DNA from: Desulfuromonas acetexigens
GTDB lineage: Bacteria; Desulfobacterota; Desulfuromonadia; Desulfuromonadales; Trichloromonadaceae
Reading direction: 5' to 3'
Assembly (NCBI RefSeq): GCF_900111775.1
Contig: NZ_FOJJ01000004.1
Coordinates: forward strand, 1-64,000
Length of the DNA stretch: 64,000 nucleotides
The notes beneath the pieces were generated by a model. The model did not search any database. It was not told the origin of the DNA and saw only the letters and a list, made by a program, of their open reading frames with translations. The position numbers and the translations under genes are program-made. Positions 33,130 to 40,745 of this stretch are shown one piece after another. Position 1 is the stretch's first letter, and each line of letters begins with the position of its first letter.

Positions 33130-33548
33130 GATTTCTGCTCGATACCTGCGTCATTTCGGAGCTTGTTCGTCCCCGGCCCGACGAAAGGGTTCTGGGCTGG
33201 ATCGATGCGGTTGACGAAGCCGGGCTCTTTCTGAGCAGCTTGACGCTGGGGGAGTTGGAGAAGGGGATCAGCAAATTGCCGGTCTCCACCCGGCGCGATC
33301 AACTGCGCGACTGGCTGGAGCGGGATCTGGCGGAACGGTTTTCAACGCGGATTCTTCCGGTCGATGCCACCGTCGCCCTGGCCTGGGGACGACTGCAGGG
33401 AGAGGCGGAAGGGGCCGGGATGAAGCTGCCGGTGATCGACTCATTGCTGGCGGCCACCGCCGCCTGTCATCAGCTCACACTGGTCACCAGAAATGTCGCC
33501 GATTTTGCCCGCTGCGGCGTTCCCCTGCTCAATCCCTGGAACGCCTGA
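33126..33548 (+). CDS. vapC: VapC-type PIN-domain ribonuclease toxin
   Basis: 140 residues with a GTG start overlapping the antitoxin stop. The PIN acids are in place: D6 in FLLDTCVISE, with E12 near it, IDSLLAATA in the C-terminal third, and VTRNVADF at the end. Cleaves specific tRNA or rRNA in known relatives. The gene has its own antitoxin partner upstream, which normally represses the pair. Confidence 0.93.
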   Translation: MRFLLDTCVISELVRPRPDERVLGWIDAVDEAGLFLSSLTLGELEKGISKLPVSTRRDQLRDWLERDLAERFSTRILPVDATVALAWGRLQGEAEGAGMKLPVIDSLLAATAACHQLTLVTRNVADFARCGVPLLNPWNA

Positions 33549-33602
33549 CCCCCGTTTTCCCTTTCCTGCCTCGCCCCGCCTCGATTGTCCCTTCCCCCCC
33601 GC

Positions 33603-34850
33603 TCAGACGCCGAGTACCTCCACCAGACCGCCGCCGATGCAGAAGTGAATCCAGGTGCCGAGAACCGGCGCGCCGGTCGCCTCGGTGACGGCGCGGCGGT
33701 AGGCAGCCAGCTGCCCGGCATAGGCCAGGGCCTGGGCGGACCAGTCCTCGCGGCGGCCGGGGAAGGATTTATGATCGACGATCAGCCAGCCCTGCGGCGT
33801 GGCCACCAGCAGATCGATCCAGCCGTTGAGGCGTTGACCGTTGCCGAGATCGCATTCGATGGGCCATTCGGGGTGGAAGGCGGTCGCGGCGAACTCCCGT
33901 TGCAGGGTCTCCCGCAGACGGCGACCGAACACCGCCGCTTCCTCGGGGCGGACGACGCCGCTCAGGCTGTTGGCGGTCAAGAGCTCGGCGCAGCGCGTCT
34001 CGGCATCCGTTCCCAAGGCGTCGCTGAACTCGGCGGCGATGAGGTCGTGAATCAGGGTGCCGAGATGATCCATTTCCGGCTTCCCGTTGATCGGCAGGCG
34101 CGAGCCGAGGTCGATAATTCGTCCAATAGCGGCGTCGGTGCCCGCCATGGAGCTGGGCGAAAGCTCCCGCGGGGGTCGGGCCTGGTGCGGGCGGCGACCG
34201 GCAAACCACGTCAGCGCCGGGCGCTCCCCGTCGTCGGCAGTCGCGCCCTCGCCGGGCTCGAATTCGCGGTGCGCGCAGGGGAGGCTTGCTCCCCCCGACA
34301 GGGTCAGGGTGCCCGAGGTCGGGGTCAGCCACTCGGCGCCGAGCAGGTCGAGCCAGGGGAGACTTTTCTGTTTCGCCTGCCGGGTCAACACCAGCAGATC
34401 CCGGGCGCGGGTGATGCTGACGTAGAGCAGGCGCAGATCCTCGGCTCGCCGTTGCTGCCGGATCTCCCGGGCCGCCTCGGTAGCGGCGATGCGGTCATCC
34501 ACGGCAATCCCGGCCGTCTGTTTGCCGAAGGGCCAGGGCCAGTAATGCAGACTCCGCCCCGCCAGCGGCGCGGCCAGGTCGAAGCCCTCCCGGCGGGGGA
34601 CCATCTGCATCTCCCAGAGTTCACCTTCCTTGAAAAAGTGCAGATCGCAGAGGATCACCACCGGCCATTCCAGGCCCTTGGCGCGGTGATGGGTCAGAAC
34701 CTGGATGGCATCGCCACCGGACTCGGCGGCGCAGGCATCCTCCCCGGCCTCGGCCAATCCTTGCAGCCACAACAGCAGACCGGCGACGGTGGCCGCCAGG
34801 TCGCTTTGCCGGCAATAGTCCTCGTAGGTCAGGGCCAGATCCCGCAGGCT
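33603..34850 (-). pseudogene. C-terminal half of a UvrD/AddA-like helicase-nuclease
   Basis: The open frame encodes helicase motif V-like VLTHHRAKGLEWPVVIL and motif VI LLYVSITRARDLLVL, then a PD-(D/E)xK nuclease (GWIDLLVATPQGWLIVDHKS). This is the order of AddA/UvrD-type ATP-dependent exonucleases. The Walker A half is missing; the frame continues upstream to 35042 but that part is not helicase sequence. Upstream it abuts the start of a different helicase gene. The helicase cannot hydrolyse ATP in this state. Confidence 0.8.
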
Positions 34851-34852
34851 TG

Positions 34853-34986
34853 GTGGTACGAATGCGCAGGGAATGCCAGGCCGACCAGGAAGGCGGCAGT
34901 TGCCGCTTGAGGGCTTCGTAAACCCGCTGCTCGGCGTGTGAGTCGGTCGTGCGCGGCTGCGTGCGCGGCCAGATGCCCGTTGCCAT
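34853..34986 (-). pseudogene. N-terminal 44 residues of a NERD-domain helicase gene
   Basis: From the ATG at 34986 the frame reads MATGIWPRTQP, SHAEQRVYEALKRQLPPSW then SAWHSLRIR. This is the start of the NERD (nuclease-related) domain seen in UvrD-like helicases. It breaks off after RIRTT, where the sequence changes frame and identity to the UvrD/AddA-like remnant near 34850. Two helicase genes were probably joined by deletion. Confidence 0.6.
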
Positions 34987-35049
34987 AACGAAACCCGCCC
35001 CCTCGAAAAAAACCGAAAAACCAGAACAAGCCCAGCCCGCAAACAGCAA

Positions 35050-35085
35050 AGCCGCCCAGGGAGTTCAAAATCCCGAGCGGCCTTT
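35050..35085 (-). terminator. Hairpin upstream of the helicase remnant
   Basis: GCCGC-C-CAGGGA, an eight-base loop and TCCC-GA-GCGGC form an interrupted stem, with a T-rich stretch on the minus strand side. It may end transcription from the ParS-like operon before the remnant. The remainder of 35086-35218 holds no gene I can support. Confidence 0.45.
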
Positions 35086-35218
35086 ATGGTCTGCGGTCAC
35101 AGGTTGTGAGTCATCTCCACCCTCGCCGATCACGTCAATGTCATATCATGAGTGAATACCTTACCCCGACCTTCCCGTTCCTGACAAGTGATTAATCCGA
35201 CTTGAGGTTTTCAAGTCG

Positions 35219-35659
35219 TCACGAAAAGACCCCATGCTCGATGCGGCCAAGAATCGCGAGCACCTCTTCTTCCCCATTCGCGCGCAGCAAGGTGTCGACC
35301 GGCGTCTGTCCGCCCAAGGCAACGATTCTCGTCGTCAACCACTCCGCCGCACTGGCCTCGTCACCGAAAACCTCCAGCGCACGGCGGCGGACAGACTCCG
35401 GCAAGGTTTGAAAAGCCGCCCGGTCGAGGGCGGCTTTGATCTGCGTAAAAGAAGCGTCATCCGGGAGTTCCTCCAGATCGGCGATCACCTGCCGCAGCAA
35501 GGGGCCTTGGCGGTTTTCCGTGGTCCGGCCTGTTGTAGAGACGAGTGCGCGGCTTTCTTTCCGTACGCGCCGGTCAATGATCTGGTCATGAAGAATGATC
35601 GCGCAGGCAATCAGCAAGAATACGCTGAGGCCGAGGTAGATGACGACCAAGGGTTCCAT
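35219..35659 (-). CDS. Membrane-anchored ParS/MbcA-like (DUF2384) domain protein
   Basis: 146 residues. An N-terminal transmembrane helix (VVIYLGLSVFLLIACAIIL) replaces the usual Xre DNA-binding domain. The C-terminal 60 residues match the antitoxin Xre/MbcA/ParS toxin-binding domain: ALEVFGDEASAAEWL, ALGGQTPVDTLL, GEEEVLAILGRIEHGVFS. That domain normally neutralises RES or ParT-type NAD-acting toxins. No RES toxin is adjacent. The gene begins 18 bases after the HD gene and is probably the last of the xis-int-HD-ParS operon. Its role on a membrane is unknown. Confidence 0.7.
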   Translation of the reverse strand: MEPLVVIYLGLSVFLLIACAIILHDQIIDRRVRKESRALVSTTGRTTENRQGPLLRQVIADLEELPDDASFTQIKAALDRAAFQTLPESVRRRALEVFGDEASAAEWLTTRIVALGGQTPVDTLLRANGEEEVLAILGRIEHGVFS

Positions 35660-35677
35660 CGGCAGTTCTCCTTCTTG

Positions 35678-36583
35678 TCACAACATCCGCAGGGCGGGAT
35701 GATCGGCGATACCGAGTTGCGGATGATTCCGGCCATGGGCGTGGGGACTGCGGCGATTCAGCCCGGTGCTGATCCGGTCGCAGCAGGCGACGAGGTCGGC
35801 CATGTCGTATTTGGGAATCTTTTCGCACATCTTCCAGGTGAGCAGGTAACGGAGCTCCCGTCCCCCTTCCGGCCACTCCCGATCGAGTTCCCGCAGGTGG
35901 GGAGCGAGAACCTCCAGAGTCAGCTTGTCATGGTCGACGGCCGCGCCCAGGGTCGTCCGCCGCATCTCATGAGTCATGGTGAGGATCTTGCCGATATCGT
36001 GAAAGAGCGCGGCCACCATCCCCAGCTCGCAGCTTTCCCGGGAAAACTCCTGGTGCTTGGCCACCAGGAAGAAGCATTCGAGGCTGTGTCGCAGCAGCCC
36101 ACCGGGAAAGCGGTGGTGATGCTGAAGACTGGCCGGCGCCGAGACGAAGGGAAAGCTGATGCCCGTATCCGCCAGGACCGCCTCGACGAAACCCCGCAGC
36201 GGCGGCAGGCGGATCTGCTCGACGGCGGTCAGCAGCGTCGGCAGCAACTCCGGCACCGGGCAGATGCCGCGCGGAATGAGCGCGGCGGCGGAGCGCTCGG
36301 CAAGCTGCGACAGCGGCTGAACCGAGGCGACATCGATCCGCAACTTCCCGCGAAAGCGGCGCACCTGGCCACAGATTCGCACCAGGGAATAGTCGGGCCG
36401 GTCAAGTTGACCGATCAACTCATCCGTCCAGGCGTAAGCATGGATCTGCCCGCTGAAGTCTTCCAGAACCACCCGCAGATAGGGATAGCCGTCCCAGGTG
36501 GCGCTGTGGGTCGCCTCCCGCAGCCGGAAGGTTCCGCAGACCGCCCCCGGCACCAGTTTCGACAGGGCCAACAGCTCAGACAT
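35678..36583 (-). CDS. OB-fold/HD-domain phosphohydrolase (TraI_2- or YhaM-like)
   Basis: 301 residues from the ATG at 36583. The N-terminus is an OB-fold-like region (YLRVVLEDFSGQIHAYAWTD); the second half is an HD domain with HHHRFPGGLLRHSLEC and ALFHDIGKIL, the metal-binding H...HD set, and a later DHDKLTLEVLAP. The combination OB + HD is that of YhaM 3'-5' exoribonucleases, while the HHHR-GGLLRHS pattern also resembles the HD (TraI_2) domain of MobH relaxases carried by integrative elements. It overlaps the integrase stop by 8 bp. Confidence 0.75.
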   Translation of the reverse strand: MSELLALSKLVPGAVCGTFRLREATHSATWDGYPYLRVVLEDFSGQIHAYAWTDELIGQLDRPDYSLVRICGQVRRFRGKLRIDVASVQPLSQLAERSAAALIPRGICPVPELLPTLLTAVEQIRLPPLRGFVEAVLADTGISFPFVSAPASLQHHHRFPGGLLRHSLECFFLVAKHQEFSRESCELGMVAALFHDIGKILTMTHEMRRTTLGAAVDHDKLTLEVLAPHLRELDREWPEGGRELRYLLTWKMCEKIPKYDMADLVACCDRISTGLNRRSPHAHGRNHPQLGIADHPALRML

Positions 36584-37784
36584 GGGCACCCCCTCCCGCC
36601 ATCCGCGCCGCCAGCAAATTCTCGAAAGCCGACCCGTCCTGCCGCGTCAGGTTGGGGACGAAACGCGAGTAGACGGTAAAGAGCATCTCCGTGGAGGTGT
36701 GCCCCATCTGCCGGGCAATCCATTCCGGATTCTCCCCCGCCGCCAGCCACAGGGTCGCGGTAGTGTGGCGGGTCTGATAGGGACGGCGCCGCTTCATCCC
36801 GAGAAACTTCAGAGTCGGATACCAGATGCGCTGGGTGACATTGATATGATGCAGATTATTGCCGCAGCTGTTGCAAAAGACAAAACCTCCCAGCTTCCCG
36901 GTCACTTCCCATTGCTGCTTCAAGGCGGCAAAGACCGGGTCCGACATATGCACCTCGCGGATCGATCCCTGGGTCTTCGGGGTTTCAATCCGCCCTTCCA
37001 CCAGGGTCTCGCGAATCAGAATCTGCTTCCGCTCGAAATCGACGTACTTCCACTGCAAGCCATCGATCTCGCCGGTGCGCAACCCGGTGAAGAACCGGAC
37101 CTGATAATAAAGGCGAAAGTCCGTCCGCACCCGCGAAAGGAAGAGATTCACCTCGTCGAGGCTAAAGGGGTCGACATCGGTCTTCGGCACCTTTAGCGGT
37201 TTGATGCCGACAAAAGGCGTGCTAAAGTTGAACCGGTCAGCTGCATCATTGAGAATCATGCGCAAAGGCGTCATGATGTGATTGATCCTCATAGGCGACA
37301 ACCCGAGACGAGTTCCGATTTCGACTTTGGCGAGTGTGGATCGGAATTTCAGGATTTCGCCCTTGGTGATGTGGCTGACCTCTTTTTCTCCGAAAACCGG
37401 ATAGAGGTGCTTTTCCAGCGTCCCCCGCACCGTCTTCCGGTAGGAAATCTTCCAGGAAATCTCGTTCTCCAGGTACCACTCTTCGGCAAACTCCCGGAAC
37501 GTCTGTCCCTGGCTTCCTCCCGCCGAAGGGGGCCGGCCAACCACCCGACCGGCAGTCGGAATCGGCTGCGCCAGTTTCGCCAGATTGCTGCTGTTCGGGA
37601 AATAGCGTTCATACGCGAACGTCCCCTGCTTGATCTCCGCATCGATCTGCGCCATGAAGGCCTCCAACCGTTTCCGGTTGGCCGGCGTATCCTCCAGCAA
37701 GGTCTGCTCCCGGCAGCGCAGGCCCCGATAGAAAAAGTCGAACTGGAGTCTTCCCGTTTCCTTGCGAACTCTGACCTTACCCAT
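36576..37784 (-). CDS. Tyrosine recombinase / phage-type integrase
   Basis: 402 residues from the ATG at 37784 (GGGAGG upstream). An arm-binding domain like DUF3596 (MGKVRVRKETGRLQFDFFYRG) is followed by a core-binding SAM-like segment and the catalytic domain. The nucleophile set is R236 in TGLRTGEI, H340 in RHT, H362 in GHTS and Y372. The usual HxxR is here Y336-Q-T-R339, which is not rare. The stop overlaps the HD gene start, and the start overlaps the excisionase by 8 bp, so all four genes form one transcript. A tRNA-Arg gene lies 1 kb upstream and could be the attachment target, though no duplicated tRNA end was found. Confidence 0.93.
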   Translation of the reverse strand: MGKVRVRKETGRLQFDFFYRGLRCREQTLLEDTPANRKRLEAFMAQIDAEIKQGTFAYERYFPNSSNLAKLAQPIPTAGRVVGRPPSAGGSQGQTFREFAEEWYLENEISWKISYRKTVRGTLEKHLYPVFGEKEVSHITKGEILKFRSTLAKVEIGTRLGLSPMRINHIMTPLRMILNDAADRFNFSTPFVGIKPLKVPKTDVDPFSLDEVNLFLSRVRTDFRLYYQVRFFTGLRTGEIDGLQWKYVDFERKQILIRETLVEGRIETPKTQGSIREVHMSDPVFAALKQQWEVTGKLGGFVFCNSCGNNLHHINVTQRIWYPTLKFLGMKRRRPYQTRHTTATLWLAAGENPEWIARQMGHTSTEMLFTVYSRFVPNLTRQDGSAFENLLAARMAGGGAHV

Positions 37785-38016
37785 AACAGACACCTCCCTT
37801 GACCATGGGAATGACCGGCTTCTGCGCCATGGACGCCTTGACCATGTCCCGCTCGATCGCCTCCCAGATGTAGAGAACCCGGCGCCGGCCGAAGGGACGG
37901 ATGTAGTGAATCCCCTCGATAAAGACCGCATCCTTGAGCGCGCTACGGATATAGCGCGAATCGTACCGCAGCCGGGCCGCCAACTCTTCCGTGGTCATGT
38001 AGGTCTGCTGTTCCAT
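37777..38016 (-). CDS. Excisionase-like small DNA-binding protein
   Basis: 79 residues: MEQQTYMTTEELAARLRYDSRYIRSAL then RRRVLYIWEAIERDMVKA is a helix-turn-helix of the excisionase/AlpA type. The ATG at 38016 has AAAGGAG upstream. It overlaps the integrase gene by 8 bp. Such proteins direct the integrase to excise an element and often regulate int. Confidence 0.75.
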   Translation of the reverse strand: MEQQTYMTTEELAARLRYDSRYIRSALKDAVFIEGIHYIRPFGRRRVLYIWEAIERDMVKASMAQKPVIPMVKGGVCYG

Positions 38017-38061
38017 GTGATTTCTCCTTTGCAATAAGTTTTGGGCCTAAAAAGCACGTCC

Positions 38062-38140
38062 ATGATTTATATGAATCATAAATGATTTAATTGTGCTGTC
38101 AAGACTGTTTTTTTGTAATTTGATTCATATTTGAATCAAA
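38062..38140. promoter_or_regulatory. Divergent operator region between xis-int and Xre
   Basis: Two related dyads occur: TGATTTATATGAATCA (38063-38078) and TTTGATTCA-TATT-TGAATCAAA (38119-38140), the latter with perfect 9-bp arms. They lie between the excisionase start (38016) and the Xre start (38219), the position of a phage-type switch. Confidence 0.7.
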
Positions 38141-38218
38141 CGACTCGCGGATGGTTTAAATCCGCTTGGAAAGCCGCATGGTTTGGGGTATGTTGAAAAA
38201 AAAGAACAAGGGGGTGTG

Positions 38219-38470
38219 ATGATCCGTTTTTATCTCAAACGATTGATTTCTGACTGGGAATTCAAGGAGGGAAGGCGGTTGACTATCGGGGAACTGGCGG
38301 AAAAATCGAAAGTTGCCAGACCCACATTGTCGCGGATTTTGAATCAGAAAGGATACAACACGACGACCGATAACCTTGGACGTCTCTGTTGCTTCTTCAA
38401 CTGTCGGATAGAGGACTTGGTCGAATATATTCCAGACGACTCCCCCCTACACGAAAACAGTAAGGGTTGA
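38219..38470 (+). CDS. Cro/CI-type (Xre) repressor
   Basis: 83 residues. RLTIGELAEKSKVARPTLSRI with LGRLCCFFNCRIEDLVEY is the Xre helix-turn-helix with the C-terminal helices that dimerise short repressors. AAGGGGG-type site precedes the ATG at 38219; the upstream frame is not protein. It faces away from xis-int across the shared operator region, so it probably keeps the element quiet. Confidence 0.85.
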   Translation: MIRFYLKRLISDWEFKEGRRLTIGELAEKSKVARPTLSRILNQKGYNTTTDNLGRLCCFFNCRIEDLVEYIPDDSPLHENSKG

Positions 38471-38506
38471 GTCCCGACTCAATTAGATATCGAAAATTTG
38501 TGACGA

Positions 38507-38624
38507 CCTTGAGCCAAATGTCAAAATCAGGGGAAAATCCGCGATTAACGAAGAAAAAAAAGATTGGCACGAATGTTAATGCTGTTTTGTCGGTAGGTTG
38601 GAAAGCGCCTTGAGCCAAATGTCA
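38507..38624. repeat. 17-bp direct repeat pair
   Basis: CCTTGAGCCAAATGTCA occurs at 38507-38523 and again at 38608-38624, 101 bases apart, between the repressor and tRNA-Arg. Might be an att-like or recombination scar; no copy was found elsewhere in the window by eye. The rest of 38471-38730 holds no gene. Confidence 0.6.
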
Positions 38625-38735
38625 TTTTAGACCCGACCTTTGGACTCCGGAAAATGTCAATCCTGGTCAGTCCAAAGCTCAAACCGACAAAGGAATCGTC
38701 CCAGGACCGTCACAAAAACGCCACAGACGCAAAAA

Positions 38736-38761
38736 GGGGCTACGGCATCAACCGTAACCCC
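38736..38761 (-). terminator. Terminator after tRNA-Arg
   Basis: GGGGCTACGG and CCGTAACCCC pair with a six-base loop, and the minus strand runs into TTTTTT. A clear factor-independent terminator for the tRNA. Confidence 0.85.
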
Positions 38762-38771
38762 TTGATTTTTA

Positions 38772-38848
<77 letters not shown>

Positions 38849-39022
38849 ATAGAGTCGATGTTTATACCGCAACTCTTTTTGGAAAGCAACCACCATTTTT
38901 TCTGAAAAGCGTATCGGTCTCGGGATTTTTCTTGCCTGGCATGACACTTGCTATTTTTCTTATCCTGGGTTGTTGTTATAATCTCGCACCGATTTTTTAA
39001 TCCCTTTCTTCAGGATCAGCCC

Positions 39023-40675
39023 ATGACGTTTTTCAGGATTCTGTTCTTTGTTTTGCTGCTGCTTCCCCTGGCTTCACCGGTGCTGGCCAAGGTGACCTTG
39101 GGCGTGGTGCCGCAGGCGCAATCGCTGCTCTCTTCGGAAGGGGCGGCCCAGGATTTCGCCCGCCTGCTCGAAAGGGAGATGGGGGAAGAGGTGGCGGTGC
39201 AATTTTTCAAGGATGAAAAGGAGTTGCACGAATGGGTGAGCCGCTATCGGCTGGTCGATGTGGCGGCCTTCAGCGGCGGTTATCTGGCGAAGCAACTTCC
39301 CGGTGAGTTTTTCCGGCTGGAGCACCCTCGGCCGGGAACGGGGAATCCGGCCGAGCACTTTGTCGCCCGCCAGGGGCTCTATCCCTGGATGCTGAAAAAG
39401 CTCCAGAAAAGTTTCGCCGCCCTGGCCCAGTCGGGCGCCGCCGGGTCAATTCTGGGTCAATCAACGTCCGCGCCGTCTTCTCTCCCCCTCCCGCCCCCCG
39501 CATCCTCGCCTCCGAAGTCGCCCCCCCCCGTCGAGACAAGAGATGAGCCGAAACCGGAGGTTGTCGCGGCACCTCCGGCGGAATTCTCGGTGCAGGAAAC
39601 CCTGGAGGAGGCGGCCGAGGTCGAAGCTCCTCCGGTCGCGCCCGTGACGGAGGAAATGCTCGATGCGACCGATCAGGGCGAAGCGGTGGACTTCACCTCG
39701 CCCCCCGACCTTCCAACCACCCCGCCCCTGCCGGAGCCGCTGGCCAACCCACTGCCGCTCCCGGTACCCGCGCCGCTGCCGGCCCCGGCTCAGCCCGTGT
39801 CGCCGTCCGCTCCTCCTTCGGGGGAGGCGGTCATGACCATGACGCCGGGGGCAGGTGAAGAGAAACGCAACCCGGCCGGTGACCAGCCCAGCTATGCGGT
39901 GGAGCAACTGGCGGAAAACATCTATGCGGCCCTGACCCTCCCCGGCGGACAGGCGAGTTCGAATGCCTTTTTCGTCGTCGGCCCCGAGTATGTGGTGGCG
40001 GGCGGAGCGCACATGTCTCAAGAAGCGGTGAACCATCTGGTCACGGCCATCGCGACGGTTACCGACAAGCCACTGCGCCACTTCGTTCTGGCGCACCATC
40101 ACCGGGGCTATCATCACATCGATTACGAGTTCCCCGCCGGCGTCGACCTGCTGATCAGCTGGCCAACCTGGAAAACGATGGATGAGGAGAAGCGCAAGCC
40201 CGAGCGGCCGGCTTTTTTCTTTACCGACGGGCTGACCCTCAAACTGGGCGAGACCACGGTCATCATGACCAATATGGGGCGCGCCCACAGCGAGGGGGAC
40301 ACCCTGGTCTTTTTTCCCGAGGCGGAAATCCTCTTCACCAGCGATCTGGTCTACGGAGAGAGCGTTGGCTACCTGGGGGACGGCTATATGGAGGACTGGC
40401 TGCTGGCCCTGGAATTTATCGAACGGCTGGGGGCGAAGCAGGTCATTCCGGGATTCGGCCCGCCCAGCGACAATCGCGTGATCGTCGCCTTCAAGACCTA
40501 CTTCCGGGCTCTGGTTTCGGAAGTGCTCAAACACATCGAGCAGGGAGACAGTCTGGAGCGCACGGTGCGCAGCCTGCGCCTGCCCGACCATGCCGAGCTC
40601 AAAGGCTATGAGCAGTTTCTCGGCGCGAACGTGCGCCGCGCTTATCTTGAATTGAGAGAGAATTTCGTACCTTAA
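39023..40675 (+). CDS. Exported metallo-beta-lactamase-fold protein with binding-protein-like N-terminus
   Basis: 550 residues. A signal peptide (LFFVLLLLPLASPVLA) precedes a segment of 100 residues like a truncated PhnD-type phosphonate-binding domain (VTLGVVPQAQSLLSSEG, YRLVDVAAFSGGYLA). Then comes a long proline/alanine-rich linker (about 140-290), and a metallo-beta-lactamase fold. The metal motif is altered: LAHHHRGYHHID in place of HxHxDH, so Asp and the last His are replaced, while AHSEGD and FTSDL, the later metal ligands, remain. A quinoprotein-relay or polyketide-like hydrolase relative is possible. The start at 39023 has AGGA upstream. Substrate unknown. Confidence 0.75.
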   Translation: MTFFRILFFVLLLLPLASPVLAKVTLGVVPQAQSLLSSEGAAQDFARLLEREMGEEVAVQFFKDEKELHEWVSRYRLVDVAAFSGGYLAKQLPGEFFRLEHPRPGTGNPAEHFVARQGLYPWMLKKLQKSFAALAQSGAAGSILGQSTSAPSSLPLPPPASSPPKSPPPVETRDEPKPEVVAAPPAEFSVQETLEEAAEVEAPPVAPVTEEMLDATDQGEAVDFTSPPDLPTTPPLPEPLANPLPLPVPAPLPAPAQPVSPSAPPSGEAVMTMTPGAGEEKRNPAGDQPSYAVEQLAENIYAALTLPGGQASSNAFFVVGPEYVVAGGAHMSQEAVNHLVTAIATVTDKPLRHFVLAHHHRGYHHIDYEFPAGVDLLISWPTWKTMDEEKRKPERPAFFFTDGLTLKLGETTVIMTNMGRAHSEGDTLVFFPEAEILFTSDLVYGESVGYLGDGYMEDWLLALEFIERLGAKQVIPGFGPPSDNRVIVAFKTYFRALVSEVLKHIEQGDSLERTVRSLRLPDHAELKGYEQFLGANVRRAYLELRENFVP

Positions 40676-40682
40676 CGCAAAA

Positions 40683-40713
40683 AACCGGCCCGGGATGGCT
40701 CCCTGGGCCGGTT
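40683..40713 (-). terminator. Terminator after the DUF1573 gene
   Basis: AACCGGCCCGGGA, a short loop and TCCCTGGGCCGGTT form a strong stem. TTTTTT follows on the minus strand, beyond the stop of the DUF1573 gene. Confidence 0.85.
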
Positions 40714-40745
40714 GGAGATGTAACAAAAGAGGGACCGGCAGAAGG

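Noticed and set aside
33585-34910. A 441-codon plus-strand frame opposite the helicase remnant
   Set aside because: No family; the opposite strand has helicase and nuclease motifs that explain the open frame.
35050-35085. T-arm-like sequence as a tRNA end/att site
   Set aside because: GGGAG-TTC...-TCCC does not form a T-arm and no other tRNA arms surround it; a hairpin is the simpler reading.
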